A stretch of DNA of 64,000 nucleotides, from positions 124,001-188,000 of the forward strand of contig CAWBNG010000003.1 of assembly GCA_963790075.1 (NCBI GenBank), read 5' to 3'. The notes below the pieces were generated by a model, which saw nothing but the letters and a program-made list of their open reading frames with translations, ran no database searches and was not told the DNA's origin. Below are positions 15,269 to 23,311 of the stretch, one piece after another. The position numbers were made by a program, and so were the translations under genes. The first letter of the stretch is position 1. Every line of letters begins with the position of its first letter. Origin of the DNA: CAYOUV01 sp963790075. Lineage in GTDB: Bacteria > Chloroflexota > Anaerolineae > Anaerolineales > Villigracilaceae.

Positions 15269-17026
15269 ATGCGAATGTCACAACTTTTTGGTCAGACCCT
15301 GCGGGAAGCGCCTGCCGAGGCGGATATTCCCAGCCACCAACTGCTGGTACGGGCGGGATTCATCCGTCAGCTGGGCGCCGGCATCTTCAGTTATCTGCAT
15401 TTGGCACGCCGTTCAATGACCAAGATCGAGAACATCCTGCGCGCAGAGATGGACGCCATCGGCGGTCAGGAGATCACGATGCCGGTCGTTCATCCGGCTG
15501 AAATCTGGAAGGAAACCGGACGCTGGCAGCAAATCGGTTCGGAAATGGGCCGCTTCAAGGACAAGAACGAACGCGATATGGTTTTGGCCATGACCCACGA
15601 GGAAGTTGTGACCGACCTGGTGCGGCACGAAATCCAATCTTACAAACAATTGCCGCGCCTGATCTACCACATCCAGACCAAGTGGCGTGACGACCCGCGT
15701 CCGCGCGCCGGCTTGATCCGCGTGCGCGAGTTTACCATGAAGGACAGCTACAGCCTGGATGCCGACTGGGAGGGTCTCGACCGGCAATACCGGGCTCACT
15801 ACCAGGCTTACTTCAACATTTTCCAGCGCTGCGGGCTGGATGTGATCGCAGTCAAATCTGACACCGGCATGATGGGCGGCAAACTGGCCCACGAATTCAT
15901 GTATCTAACTCCCATCGGCGAAGACACACTCTTGATGTGTGAAAAATGCAGCTATACCGCCAACCGTCAGGTGGCGCGTTTTCGCAAAACGGCCAATCCA
16001 TCCGAAAAGCCCCGGCCTATCGAAAAGGTCCACACACCCGGCGCGCACACCATCGAAGCTTTGGCAGAATTCCTGAAAATCCCCAAATCCAAAACCGCCA
16101 AGGCACTGCTGTTGATGGCTGAAATGCCCGTTGATCAGGATTATCAAGAGCAGTTTATCTTTGCAGTGCTGCGCGGTGATATGGACCTGAATGAGACCAA
16201 GCTGGTCAACGCGCTCCAGGCTCGCAGCCTGCGCCCGGCAAACGACGATGAAATCCGAGCTGCCGGCGCCGTGCCCGGCTTTGCTTCGCCGCTCGGGCTG
16301 AAAGACGTCACCGTCGTCGTGGATGAGGCAGTCGTCAGTTCACCCAATCTGGTCGCAGGCGCCAACGAAGTCGACTATCACCTGCTCAATGTCAACTACG
16401 AACGCGATTACCAGGCCGCAATTGTGGCCGACATTGCTGCCGCAAACGAGGGTCATCCCTGCCCTGAATGCGGCTCCCCCATGAAAACTTCGCGCGGTGT
16501 AGAGCTTGGCAACATCTTTCAACTGGGCACGCGCTACAGCCAGGCATTGGGCGCTACCTTCCTCGATCGGGGTGGCAAAGCCCAGCCGGTCATCATGGGT
16601 TCCTATGGCATCGGCGTTGGTCGATTGCTGGCCTGTGTGGCTGAGGAATACCACGACCAGCACGGCCTGATCTGGCCCATCACGGTTGCGCCTTTCCAGG
16701 TGCATTTGGTTGTTTTAAAGGGGGCGGAAGAAACAGCGGAAAGGCTGTATTCCGATTTACTGGAAGCCGGCTTCGAAGTCCTGTACGATGACCGCCCGGA
16801 ATCGCCCGGAGTCAAATTCAACGACGCCGACCTGATCGGCATCCCGATCCGGCTGACGGTCAGCGAACGCGCGCTGGCGCAGGGAGGGATCGAATTCAAG
16901 CTGCGGCACACAACCGAGCGGACAATTATCCCGCGCGAGTCGCTCATCGCCCAGGTCGCCTCCCAGGTTGAATTGCTCGAGAGCGCGATCGCGGCCAGAA
17001 TCAAGCCCATGCCTTATAATGGGTAG
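15269..17026 (+). CDS. proS: Prolyl-tRNA synthetase, bacterial type with INS editing domain
   Basis: 585-aa bacterial-type ProRS. Motif 1 region includes GFIRQLGAGIFSYL; motif 2 is TKWRDDPRPRAGLIRVREFTMKDSYS. A YbaK-like INS deacylase domain (about residues 240-390, including a conserved Lys region PKSKTAKALLL) hydrolyses Ala-tRNA-Pro. Motif 3 is GSYGIGVGRLL near 443-453, then the anticodon-binding domain. The start is ATG at 15269; a second in-frame ATG is at 15275. Two complete ProRS of different evolutionary types side by side is uncommon. Division of labour, or resistance to a ProRS inhibitor, is speculation. Confidence 0.95.
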   Translation: MRMSQLFGQTLREAPAEADIPSHQLLVRAGFIRQLGAGIFSYLHLARRSMTKIENILRAEMDAIGGQEITMPVVHPAEIWKETGRWQQIGSEMGRFKDKNERDMVLAMTHEEVVTDLVRHEIQSYKQLPRLIYHIQTKWRDDPRPRAGLIRVREFTMKDSYSLDADWEGLDRQYRAHYQAYFNIFQRCGLDVIAVKSDTGMMGGKLAHEFMYLTPIGEDTLLMCEKCSYTANRQVARFRKTANPSEKPRPIEKVHTPGAHTIEALAEFLKIPKSKTAKALLLMAEMPVDQDYQEQFIFAVLRGDMDLNETKLVNALQARSLRPANDDEIRAAGAVPGFASPLGLKDVTVVVDEAVVSSPNLVAGANEVDYHLLNVNYERDYQAAIVADIAAANEGHPCPECGSPMKTSRGVELGNIFQLGTRYSQALGATFLDRGGKAQPVIMGSYGIGVGRLLACVAEEYHDQHGLIWPITVAPFQVHLVVLKGAEETAERLYSDLLEAGFEVLYDDRPESPGVKFNDADLIGIPIRLTVSERALAQGGIEFKLRHTTERTIIPRESLIAQVASQVELLESAIAARIKPMPYNG

Positions 17027-17028
17027 CG

Positions 17029-17841
17029 ATGCCCGCCATCGACCTTGCCCGCCTCAAAAAACAATCCGCTCAACTGGCCAATCTCTTCGATCAGCCGGAA
17101 ATTTTTATCGATGCGCTGAGCGGGGTGTTGGATTATTACGTCAACCGCACGCTACGCAAACACGACGCAGTCGCTCCGATGTCGGTCTTACCGACTTACC
17201 GGACACCGCCGGAAGTGCTGCATCAGATCGAATCCGAACTCGGACCACTGGCAGAAAAATATCCATCCCGGGCACTTGACCTGGCAGACCGGTTGTGGGA
17301 TGCCGGATACCTGGAAACCCGCCTGCTGGCCGCCGGGCTGCTGGGACGCATCCCGCCAAAAGAAGAACCCTTACTTGCTCGGCTGACAGCCTGGACCCAA
17401 CAGGTACGCGATCCGAACGTACGAGCCGCGCTCCTGACCACCAGTCTATCCCGGCTGCGAAGGGATGCCCCCGAGCACTTTCTGACCCTGGTCAGCGAGT
17501 GGTTTCACCCAGCCCGCCAGCGCCTGTGGAGCAACGGCATCCAGGCATTGCTGCCTCTGATTGCCGATCCCGAGTTCGATAATTTACCTCCTATTTTTGA
17601 ACTCGTCGAACCGGTGCTTGAAGCAGCCCCGGCGATCATCCAGAGTGATCTGGCTGATCTCATCCAGGGACTGTATATGGCCTCACCGACCGAAACAACC
17701 TTTCTGCTCAAACAGGTGTTAAACAACTCGGATAATCCTATGACTGCTATCACCATGCGGCGCATCCTGTCATCCTTCCCGCAGGCCTTGCAAATTGAGC
17801 TGCGGGACCTGGTTCGCAGTAGTGCCTTGAAACCAAAATAA
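17029..17841 (+). CDS. HEAT-repeat protein, DNA alkylation repair (AlkD)-like
   Basis: 270-aa almost fully helical protein with repeated HEAT-like segments (ETRLLAAGLLGRI, VRAALLTTSL, LWSNGIQALLPLIADP). It resembles AlkD-type proteins annotated as DNA alkylation repair enzymes. The Trp/Asp/Arg residues that AlkD uses to handle cationic bases cannot be aligned with confidence by eye, so enzymatic activity is unproven and it may only bind nucleic acid or protein. It starts 2 nt after the second proS stop and is therefore in the same transcript. Confidence 0.6.
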   Translation: MPAIDLARLKKQSAQLANLFDQPEIFIDALSGVLDYYVNRTLRKHDAVAPMSVLPTYRTPPEVLHQIESELGPLAEKYPSRALDLADRLWDAGYLETRLLAAGLLGRIPPKEEPLLARLTAWTQQVRDPNVRAALLTTSLSRLRRDAPEHFLTLVSEWFHPARQRLWSNGIQALLPLIADPEFDNLPPIFELVEPVLEAAPAIIQSDLADLIQGLYMASPTETTFLLKQVLNNSDNPMTAITMRRILSSFPQALQIELRDLVRSSALKPK

Positions 17842-17854
17842 AGGAGGCTGATCT

Positions 17855-18364
17855 ATGGGACTCGCACGTATCATTTTTGGGGGCGGCCTGCTCTTCCTGG
17901 GTCGCAAGCTGTATTGGGTATTTGTCGGAGGGATCGGCTTTTTTGCCGGGTTGGAATTCGCCCATCAATTTATAAATGGACCCGAATGGGTAGGGATCGC
18001 GGTCGGCCTGGGTGTCGGCCTGGTCGGCGCATTATTGGCCATCTTTCTGCAAAGTATCGCCATCGGACTGGCAGGCTTCCTGGGCGGCGGGTACATCTTT
18101 TGGTACCTGGCTGGCCAATTTAACCTGAATCATGGGTGGATAGCCTGGGCAGCTTTTATTCTTGGTGGCATTCTAGGCGTAATCCTGGTCAGTGCTGTGT
18201 TCGACTGGGCACTGATCATCATTTCTTCTGTCCTGGGGGCTGGCATGATTCTGGAAGCATTCCAGATGGCGTCCCGGACCCTTACCGCGCTGCTCTTCGT
18301 TGTATTGTGCGCGATCGGTATTGCCGCCCAGGCTTCGATGTTAAAACGGCGCAAATCCAGGTAG
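17855..18364 (+). CDS. DUF4203-type integral membrane protein
   Basis: 169-aa protein with about six hydrophobic segments rich in Gly (GGGLLFLGRKLYWVFVGGIGF, VGLGVGLVGALLAIF, GLAGFLGGGYIFWYLAG). This resembles the DUF4203/TMEM198-like family. A very strong AAAGGAGG precedes the ATG. Function is unknown. Its small size and Gly-packed helices would suit a pore or scaffold, but nothing shows this. Confidence 0.7.
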   Translation: MGLARIIFGGGLLFLGRKLYWVFVGGIGFFAGLEFAHQFINGPEWVGIAVGLGVGLVGALLAIFLQSIAIGLAGFLGGGYIFWYLAGQFNLNHGWIAWAAFILGGILGVILVSAVFDWALIIISSVLGAGMILEAFQMASRTLTALLFVVLCAIGIAAQASMLKRRKSR

Positions 18365-18398
18365 CGGTAAACAGACATTTCCGGCTCAAACAATTCTT

Positions 18399-19970
18399 AT
18401 GAAAACTTTGCGGGCTCTACAAAAGCCTTTGTTTTACTTTGCCGCCACAGCCATCCTAATATTTGGCGTTATGGCAATCTACTACAGCACCGTTCTCGGA
18501 CCCTGGACCATGGTCGATACGGTCGATTATTTCGATGCGGCCCGCAACTTCAGCCAATTACGTGGACTGGTCGTCACACGCGGATCGGGAATCTTCCGTC
18601 CGATGACGGTCCATCCCCCCTTCTACTCGATCACCCTGGCGCCGGCAGTGCTCTTGCATTTAGACCTGCTGTCATACGTGCGCGGATTGGATCTGCTGCT
18701 GTTCGCCATCTTCAGCTGGTCGATCCTGCGCTCCACCTTCCGGCTGACCTCCTCGGCCTTGATCACGCTTGGCATTGGCCTGTGGATCGTTACCGATCGG
18801 GCTATTTTGCGGAATTTCACTGCCGCCCTTTCGGAACCCTTATACCTGACGCTAGGCGTGCTCAGCCTTTCCCTGCTGTATGAGTTCATTAACAGGGGAA
18901 AAAGGTCGCTGCTCTACCTGGGCGCACTGCTGGCAGGTCTGTCCCTGCTGACTCGTTACAGCGGCGCAGCCTTCCTGGTAGCCGGTTTCCTGGGCATTAT
19001 GATCTGGAGTCGAAAAATCCGAAGTGAAAAGATAAAAGAGCTGATCGCTTACGCTCTGATCGCCTGCGGTCCGGTCCTGCTCTGGCTGGTGTCGCTACGC
19101 TGGCTGTATCCCGGCAACACACCCGGGCGCCTGGAAGGAGGCGTGAACGTCTGGCAGGCCATGGCACCCTTCCGCCTGACCTTCGTCCAGGGCTGGTGGG
19201 ATTGGCTCGGACTGAGCACAATTTTCCCGATCGAGGATTACCGCCTGCAGATGATCGTCCTGGTCCTGCTGTTTGCCGCACTCGGAATTTTGGCCTTCTT
19301 CGCCCTGCGCAAGTCAACTCAGCACCCTGCTACCCAGTCCATCATGCTGATTGGAAGCACCTGGGTCTGGTTCACACTGGCCTCGATCGCCATCCTGCTT
19401 TTTTCGTACCTGTTTATCGAAATTCCCAAGCCGTGGCTGGACGAACGACTCTACTCCCCTGTCCAGATCGGCCTGATCCTGTCCTGTATTTATATGCTGT
19501 ATCTCGGTTTCAGACGCCTGAGGCCAAAGTGGTATGCCAGCCTCCCGGCCTTAGCATTCATCCTGCTGGTCGTGGGCGCCAACACCCCGCAAACGTTCGG
19601 CTATGCCCGATCCCTGCACCAGACGGGCGAGGGCTATACCAGCATCTTCTGGCAGAGGTCCGATTTTACCGAAGCGCTGCAGAGCATTCCGCCCAAGCGG
19701 CCGATCGTCTCGAATGACCCGGGCGCGGTCCTGTTTTTCTATGGCGAGCCGGCGATCGACCTGGTGCACGCGGTCGAAAAGTCTGATTACAACCAGATCC
19801 CCCCCACTGTTGAGGAAAAGGATGCCGTTGTGATCATTTTCGAGCGTAAGCTGAACCACCAGCTGCTCGCCAGGTATGGTGATAAGGTCGACGCTTACGT
19901 CGAAAGATTGACCGGGAATTTGCAAGCTCAATACACCGGAAAAGATTTCACAATTTATTACAATCCTTAA
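18399..19970 (+). CDS. GT39/GT-C type membrane glycosyltransferase
   Basis: 523-aa multi-spanning protein with about 10-11 membrane helices and an extracytoplasmic first loop carrying VDTVDYFDAARNF and GSGIFRPMTVHPPFY. This is the layout of polyprenyl-phosphate-dependent GT-C glycosyltransferases (PMT/ArnT superfamily), which move a sugar onto a protein or lipid outside the membrane. A soluble tail of roughly 120 residues follows the last helix. Donor and acceptor are unknown. The next gene encodes a short protein resembling the tail module of related enzymes. Confidence 0.72.
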   Translation: MKTLRALQKPLFYFAATAILIFGVMAIYYSTVLGPWTMVDTVDYFDAARNFSQLRGLVVTRGSGIFRPMTVHPPFYSITLAPAVLLHLDLLSYVRGLDLLLFAIFSWSILRSTFRLTSSALITLGIGLWIVTDRAILRNFTAALSEPLYLTLGVLSLSLLYEFINRGKRSLLYLGALLAGLSLLTRYSGAAFLVAGFLGIMIWSRKIRSEKIKELIAYALIACGPVLLWLVSLRWLYPGNTPGRLEGGVNVWQAMAPFRLTFVQGWWDWLGLSTIFPIEDYRLQMIVLVLLFAALGILAFFALRKSTQHPATQSIMLIGSTWVWFTLASIAILLFSYLFIEIPKPWLDERLYSPVQIGLILSCIYMLYLGFRRLRPKWYASLPALAFILLVVGANTPQTFGYARSLHQTGEGYTSIFWQRSDFTEALQSIPPKRPIVSNDPGAVLFFYGEPAIDLVHAVEKSDYNQIPPTVEEKDAVVIIFERKLNHQLLARYGDKVDAYVERLTGNLQAQYTGKDFTIYYNP

Positions 19971-20006
19971 AGGCTCAAGTCGCCAGCCTCATCTTCCGAC
20001 AACACC

Positions 20007-20450
20007 ATGAAAGGTATGTTCAAGTCTTCCACCCTGCCATTAATCCTGATCCTGCTGACCATCCTGCTACTACTACCCGGACTAATCAATATTGTCGAAC
20101 TGCACCCTTATGAATATGCGTATTTCAATTCGTTTATCGGAGGCACGGGCGGCGCCTTCCGCCAGTACGAAACCGAATACTGGCTGACCTGCTACAAGGA
20201 AGCCATCCAGCGCATCAACGAAATCGCCCCCGCGGGACAAATCGTTCAGGTGCCGCGCGAGAGCGGACTGGCTGCTTATTACGCCAGCCCAAAAATCGTC
20301 GTCGAGGACGGCGTGCAGAAACCGGGGGACTGGATCCTGTTTTCCACCCGCACCAACAAGGACCGGGTCTCGATTTTTCGCAACGCCCCACTGCTCTTCA
20401 CCATCAGCCGCGAAGGAGCAGATTTCTGTGTCGCCAGAAAAATACCCTGA
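20007..20450 (+). CDS. Short membrane-anchored protein resembling a GT39 C-terminal module
   Basis: 147-aa protein with one strong N-terminal membrane helix (residues 10-28) followed by LHPYEYAYFNSFIGGTGGAF, a stretch that usually follows the last helix of long GT39-type membrane transferases in this phylum. The rest is a small soluble domain ending VARKIP. It may be a detached module acting with the neighbouring GT-C enzyme, or the 3' remnant of a larger gene. It overlaps the longest form of the next frame by 23 nt, but not the start I prefer there. Confidence 0.6.
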   Translation: MKGMFKSSTLPLILILLTILLLLPGLINIVELHPYEYAYFNSFIGGTGGAFRQYETEYWLTCYKEAIQRINEIAPAGQIVQVPRESGLAAYYASPKIVVEDGVQKPGDWILFSTRTNKDRVSIFRNAPLLFTISREGADFCVARKIP

Positions 20451-20478
20451 GGCCGCTGGCCATGCCGCAAGGATGTCT

Positions 20479-21330
20479 ATGCGAAATTCGTATGTCGAAG
20501 AAATTCTAACCTGGCGTAAAAACGCCGACGAAGCCATCCGCCGCGAAAATAGCTGGCTGGCCCTGGCTGGTTTATTCTGGCTGGAGCAGGGGGTAAACAC
20601 GGTCGGCTCCAGCCCGGAGAGTGTGGTCAGATTGCCCAATTCCGCACCCGGGCGGATCGGTGAGATCAAACTCGAGGGATCTACAGCTTCGTTCCGCTCG
20701 GCTGTTCCAGAGATTCGCGCGAACGGTGATACCGTCCGGGAAGCGGTGCTCCAGCCCGATACCAGTGGAGACCCGACCCAGATCACTCTCAAGGATTTGA
20801 CTTTTATCCTGATCGAGCGCTACGGGCAATTTGGGGTCCGGCTGTGGGACAACGGCCGCGCGCAGCGCCGGTCCTTCCCAACCCGATCCTGGTATCCGAT
20901 CGCGGAAAAATACCGCCTCTCCGGCCGCTTCGACCCTTACCCGGCAGCCAAATCCACCCAGATGGTCGATATCTCCGGCGTCTTGCGCGAGGGGACGGTC
21001 GATGGTTCGGTCACTTTCCAGTTGGAAAATCGGACCTTCACCCTGGAAGCCTCCAAAAGCGAGGAGCACGAGCTTTTTATCATGTTCGCAGATTTAAGCA
21101 ACGGGAAAGAAACCTATCCACCCGGCCGCTACCTGGTTGCGGAACTGGACGGTGATGGTAATAATGTGAACCTGGACTTCAACAAGGCTTACAATCCACC
21201 CTGTGCCTTTACAGACTATGCCACCTGTCTCTTCGCTCCCAAGCAAAATCGTCTGGCGGTTCCCATAGAGGCGGGGGAGCTTTATGCAGGCAAAAAGGGG
21301 TCTAAACGAAAAAAATTAGGCCAGCAGTAA
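20479..21330 (+). CDS. DUF1684 domain protein
   Basis: About 283-aa cytosolic protein of the DUF1684 family. The family N-terminus is seen as EILTWRKNADEAIRRENSWL with the partner LAGLFWLEQG, and the signature C-terminal half has RSFPTRSWYPIAEKYRLSGRF and ending CAFTDYATCLFAPKQNRLAVPIEAGE. I chose the ATG at 20479 because AAGGA lies 5 nt upstream; the frame is open to 20428. Biochemical function is unknown. It is the last plus-strand gene before the convergent ECF operon. Confidence 0.85.
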   Translation: MRNSYVEEILTWRKNADEAIRRENSWLALAGLFWLEQGVNTVGSSPESVVRLPNSAPGRIGEIKLEGSTASFRSAVPEIRANGDTVREAVLQPDTSGDPTQITLKDLTFILIERYGQFGVRLWDNGRAQRRSFPTRSWYPIAEKYRLSGRFDPYPAAKSTQMVDISGVLREGTVDGSVTFQLENRTFTLEASKSEEHELFIMFADLSNGKETYPPGRYLVAELDGDGNNVNLDFNKAYNPPCAFTDYATCLFAPKQNRLAVPIEAGELYAGKKGSKRKKLGQQ

Positions 21331-21350
21331 TTTTGCAGAATCGCTTCGGC

Positions 21351-22223
21351 TCATCCCCCGGCCAGTCGCAGCAGGGCCTGCGGTACCCAGAAGGCGCCAT
21401 ATCCCAGGAAGACTGTCGCCAGCGACCCGACCATTAACAGGACCCCAAAACCGATCAGGACGCGATCCTTGAATTCATATTCCAGGACTTCCAGCCAGGT
21501 GCGCGGACCGATCCCAAAAGCGCGTAAATCCATGGCGTCGATGATGTCTTCACTGCCAATAATGGCGTGGATTGTGACCGGTACGAAAATCGGTCCCAGT
21601 TTGCGCACTTGCTCGATGAGACCGCCGCTGAGCTTTTCGAGCTCGTAGCCGCGTGCGCGCTGGGCGTCCATCGTCAATTGGAAATCACGCCCAAAGGTGG
21701 GAATAAAGCGCATGGTCAGATCCATGGCGTAGGCGATCTTGTCGGGCAGTCCGATCCCCTTGAAGGTGATGCCGTAAAAAGCCGGGTTGAGCGAGTACGG
21801 GATCAGGATGGTCATCACCGCGATGCTGAAGACCCGCACGAACTGGGCCACGGCAAAGAAGGCGCGCTCAACAGTGACATTCAGAGCAGGTGTCCAACCG
21901 AAAATGGAGAACGAGGCTTGCAGCCTGCGGATGAGATGCTCCTGCTGGTAGACCTCGGAACCGCCGCGTCCGGTTAAAAAGGTGAGGATGGCGAAAAAGA
22001 ATACAAAGCCGACAATAAAAAGGAAAGCGCGCCGTATCTCATGCCACTTCACGCCGGAAGTCACCAAGACCAGGATGGCGATGAAGAAGAACGGCAGCAG
22101 AAAGCGCACGTCCCAGAAGAAGAGCGTGCAGACCAGGAAACAACCATAGAAGATGATCCAGGCCCGCGGATCGAACCACTGGATCAAAGATTTTCGTTCG
22201 CGATAGCGCCAGGCAACCAGCAT
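21351..22223 (-). CDS. ecfT: ECF transporter transmembrane component EcfT
   Basis: 290-aa EcfT/CbiQ-type membrane protein, the scaffold that couples the ATPases to the substrate-binding S component. Several hydrophobic segments are followed by a cytoplasmic coupling region with two Ala-Arg-Gly-like motifs (AQRARGYEL and MDLRAFGIG) and EQVRKLGPIFVPV. It is the last gene of the operon running from 25743 down to 21351, separated from the S component by a palindromic repeat. It is convergent with the DUF1684 gene. Confidence 0.9.
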   Translation of the reverse strand: MLVAWRYRERKSLIQWFDPRAWIIFYGCFLVCTLFFWDVRFLLPFFFIAILVLVTSGVKWHEIRRAFLFIVGFVFFFAILTFLTGRGGSEVYQQEHLIRRLQASFSIFGWTPALNVTVERAFFAVAQFVRVFSIAVMTILIPYSLNPAFYGITFKGIGLPDKIAYAMDLTMRFIPTFGRDFQLTMDAQRARGYELEKLSGGLIEQVRKLGPIFVPVTIHAIIGSEDIIDAMDLRAFGIGPRTWLEVLEYEFKDRVLIGFGVLLMVGSLATVFLGYGAFWVPQALLRLAGG

Positions 22224-22248
22224 AGAAATCTCAGTTTATTTTTGCAAA

Positions 22249-22312
22249 GAGCGGAGCGGCGAAGCAATCCCACAATTCCCAGGGGGATTGCTTCGCCCCC
22301 TTCGCTCCGCTC
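22249..22312. repeat. REP/MITE-like palindromic repeat inside the ECF operon
   Basis: The left arm 22249-22271 (GAGCGGAGCGGCGAAGCAAT...) pairs with the right arm 22284-22312, with a short insertion in the right arm. The motif of gcgaagcaatccc next to gctccgctc is the kind of dispersed imperfect palindrome seen in many Chloroflexota genomes. It could also act as an intercistronic RNA stabiliser. Confidence 0.7.
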
Positions 22313-22336
22313 AGGAGTCTCGCAATGACAAATTAA

Positions 22337-23275
22337 TTAGCGTCCAGACTGCCGCTGGACCGAGGCGTAAGCTGCTACCAGCAGCGGGACCAGAATAGCG
22401 GCGAAGATCAGATTCGGACCGGCCGCCGGCAGGAATTCGCCGACGACGGCTGCAGCCGGGCTGAAGCCGTTGATCCAGATATCTGAAATCGCCGCAAATC
22501 CAATGCCGAGGATATTCCCCAGCATGCCCCAGGTTACGGCTGCCGCTACATCGATGTTCTGGCCGAAGGCGAAGCGCACGATCAGCACCAGCACGAATCC
22601 AACCAGAATCGAGATGCCGGCAAAGAGGCTGATCTGGGCGTCACCAAAGATGTTGTTTCCGGGGTCGAAGAACATCATATTGGGCAGGCTGCGATTGATA
22701 AAATACAGGATAGCGCCCAACAAAGCCAGGCCACCGCTGACCCACAGAACCGTGTCCAGGCCTTTTTTGCGATCCTTGTAAAGCAGCGCCAGGCCGGCGA
22801 CGAAACCGACCAGCCCGTTGCCGATGCTCCACTGGGGCGACAGTCCAAAGCCGGTCAGCGCATCACCGAACATGTTGCCGACCGCGCCGGTGAAGAAGCC
22901 GACCACCGGGCCAAAGGCGTAGCCGAAGAACATCGGGATTGCAATCGCGGGCCGCAGCGAGACCTGGCTCAGGGAAGGCACGACGAAGACCGTGCCGTTG
23001 AATAGCCATGAGAAGACGGCATACAACGCAGCACCGATCGCCATCCAGACCACCTGGCGGGTATTGACCTGCCAGATCTCGTTTTCGCGCGTGAAGTAGT
23101 ACACGAAGAACGCGATCAGTAGGCCGATGATCACGAACACGAAGCGCAGCACCGGGTTCTCGCCGGTTTGTAAGCGCTCGATGCCCATCATGTTCCCGCC
23201 GATGTAGATCACGGCCAGGAATACCACCAGGGTGACGACCAGCGTCCACATCACTGACTGAAGTTTCTTATCCAT
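22337..23275 (-). CDS. ECF transporter substrate-binding (S) component
   Basis: 312-aa integral membrane protein: two N-terminal helices, then the ECF-S core from about residue 75 (RQVVWMAIGAALYAVFSWLF, SLRPAIAIPMFFGYAFGPVVG, GAVGNMFGDALTG), plus a long C-terminal extension with further helices. S components define the imported vitamin or nucleoside. None of the signatures I know (BioY, ThiT, RibU, FolT, CbrT) is clear, so the substrate is open. A GAGGAGG Shine-Dalgarno precedes the start. Context with a SAM hydrolase points to a SAM- or adenosine-related ligand (inference). Confidence 0.85.
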   Translation of the reverse strand: MDKKLQSVMWTLVVTLVVFLAVIYIGGNMMGIERLQTGENPVLRFVFVIIGLLIAFFVYYFTRENEIWQVNTRQVVWMAIGAALYAVFSWLFNGTVFVVPSLSQVSLRPAIAIPMFFGYAFGPVVGFFTGAVGNMFGDALTGFGLSPQWSIGNGLVGFVAGLALLYKDRKKGLDTVLWVSGGLALLGAILYFINRSLPNMMFFDPGNNIFGDAQISLFAGISILVGFVLVLIVRFAFGQNIDVAAAVTWGMLGNILGIGFAAISDIWINGFSPAAAVVGEFLPAAGPNLIFAAILVPLLVAAYASVQRQSGR

Positions 23276-23311
23276 TCTTTCCTCCTCTACTGAGCTTAGG
23301 TTGGAAGTGTC

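Noticed and set aside
20428..20478. Longer N-terminus of the DUF1684 protein
   Set aside because: It would overlap the preceding gene and lacks an RBS. The ATG at 20479 has AAGGA at good spacing and matches the family start.
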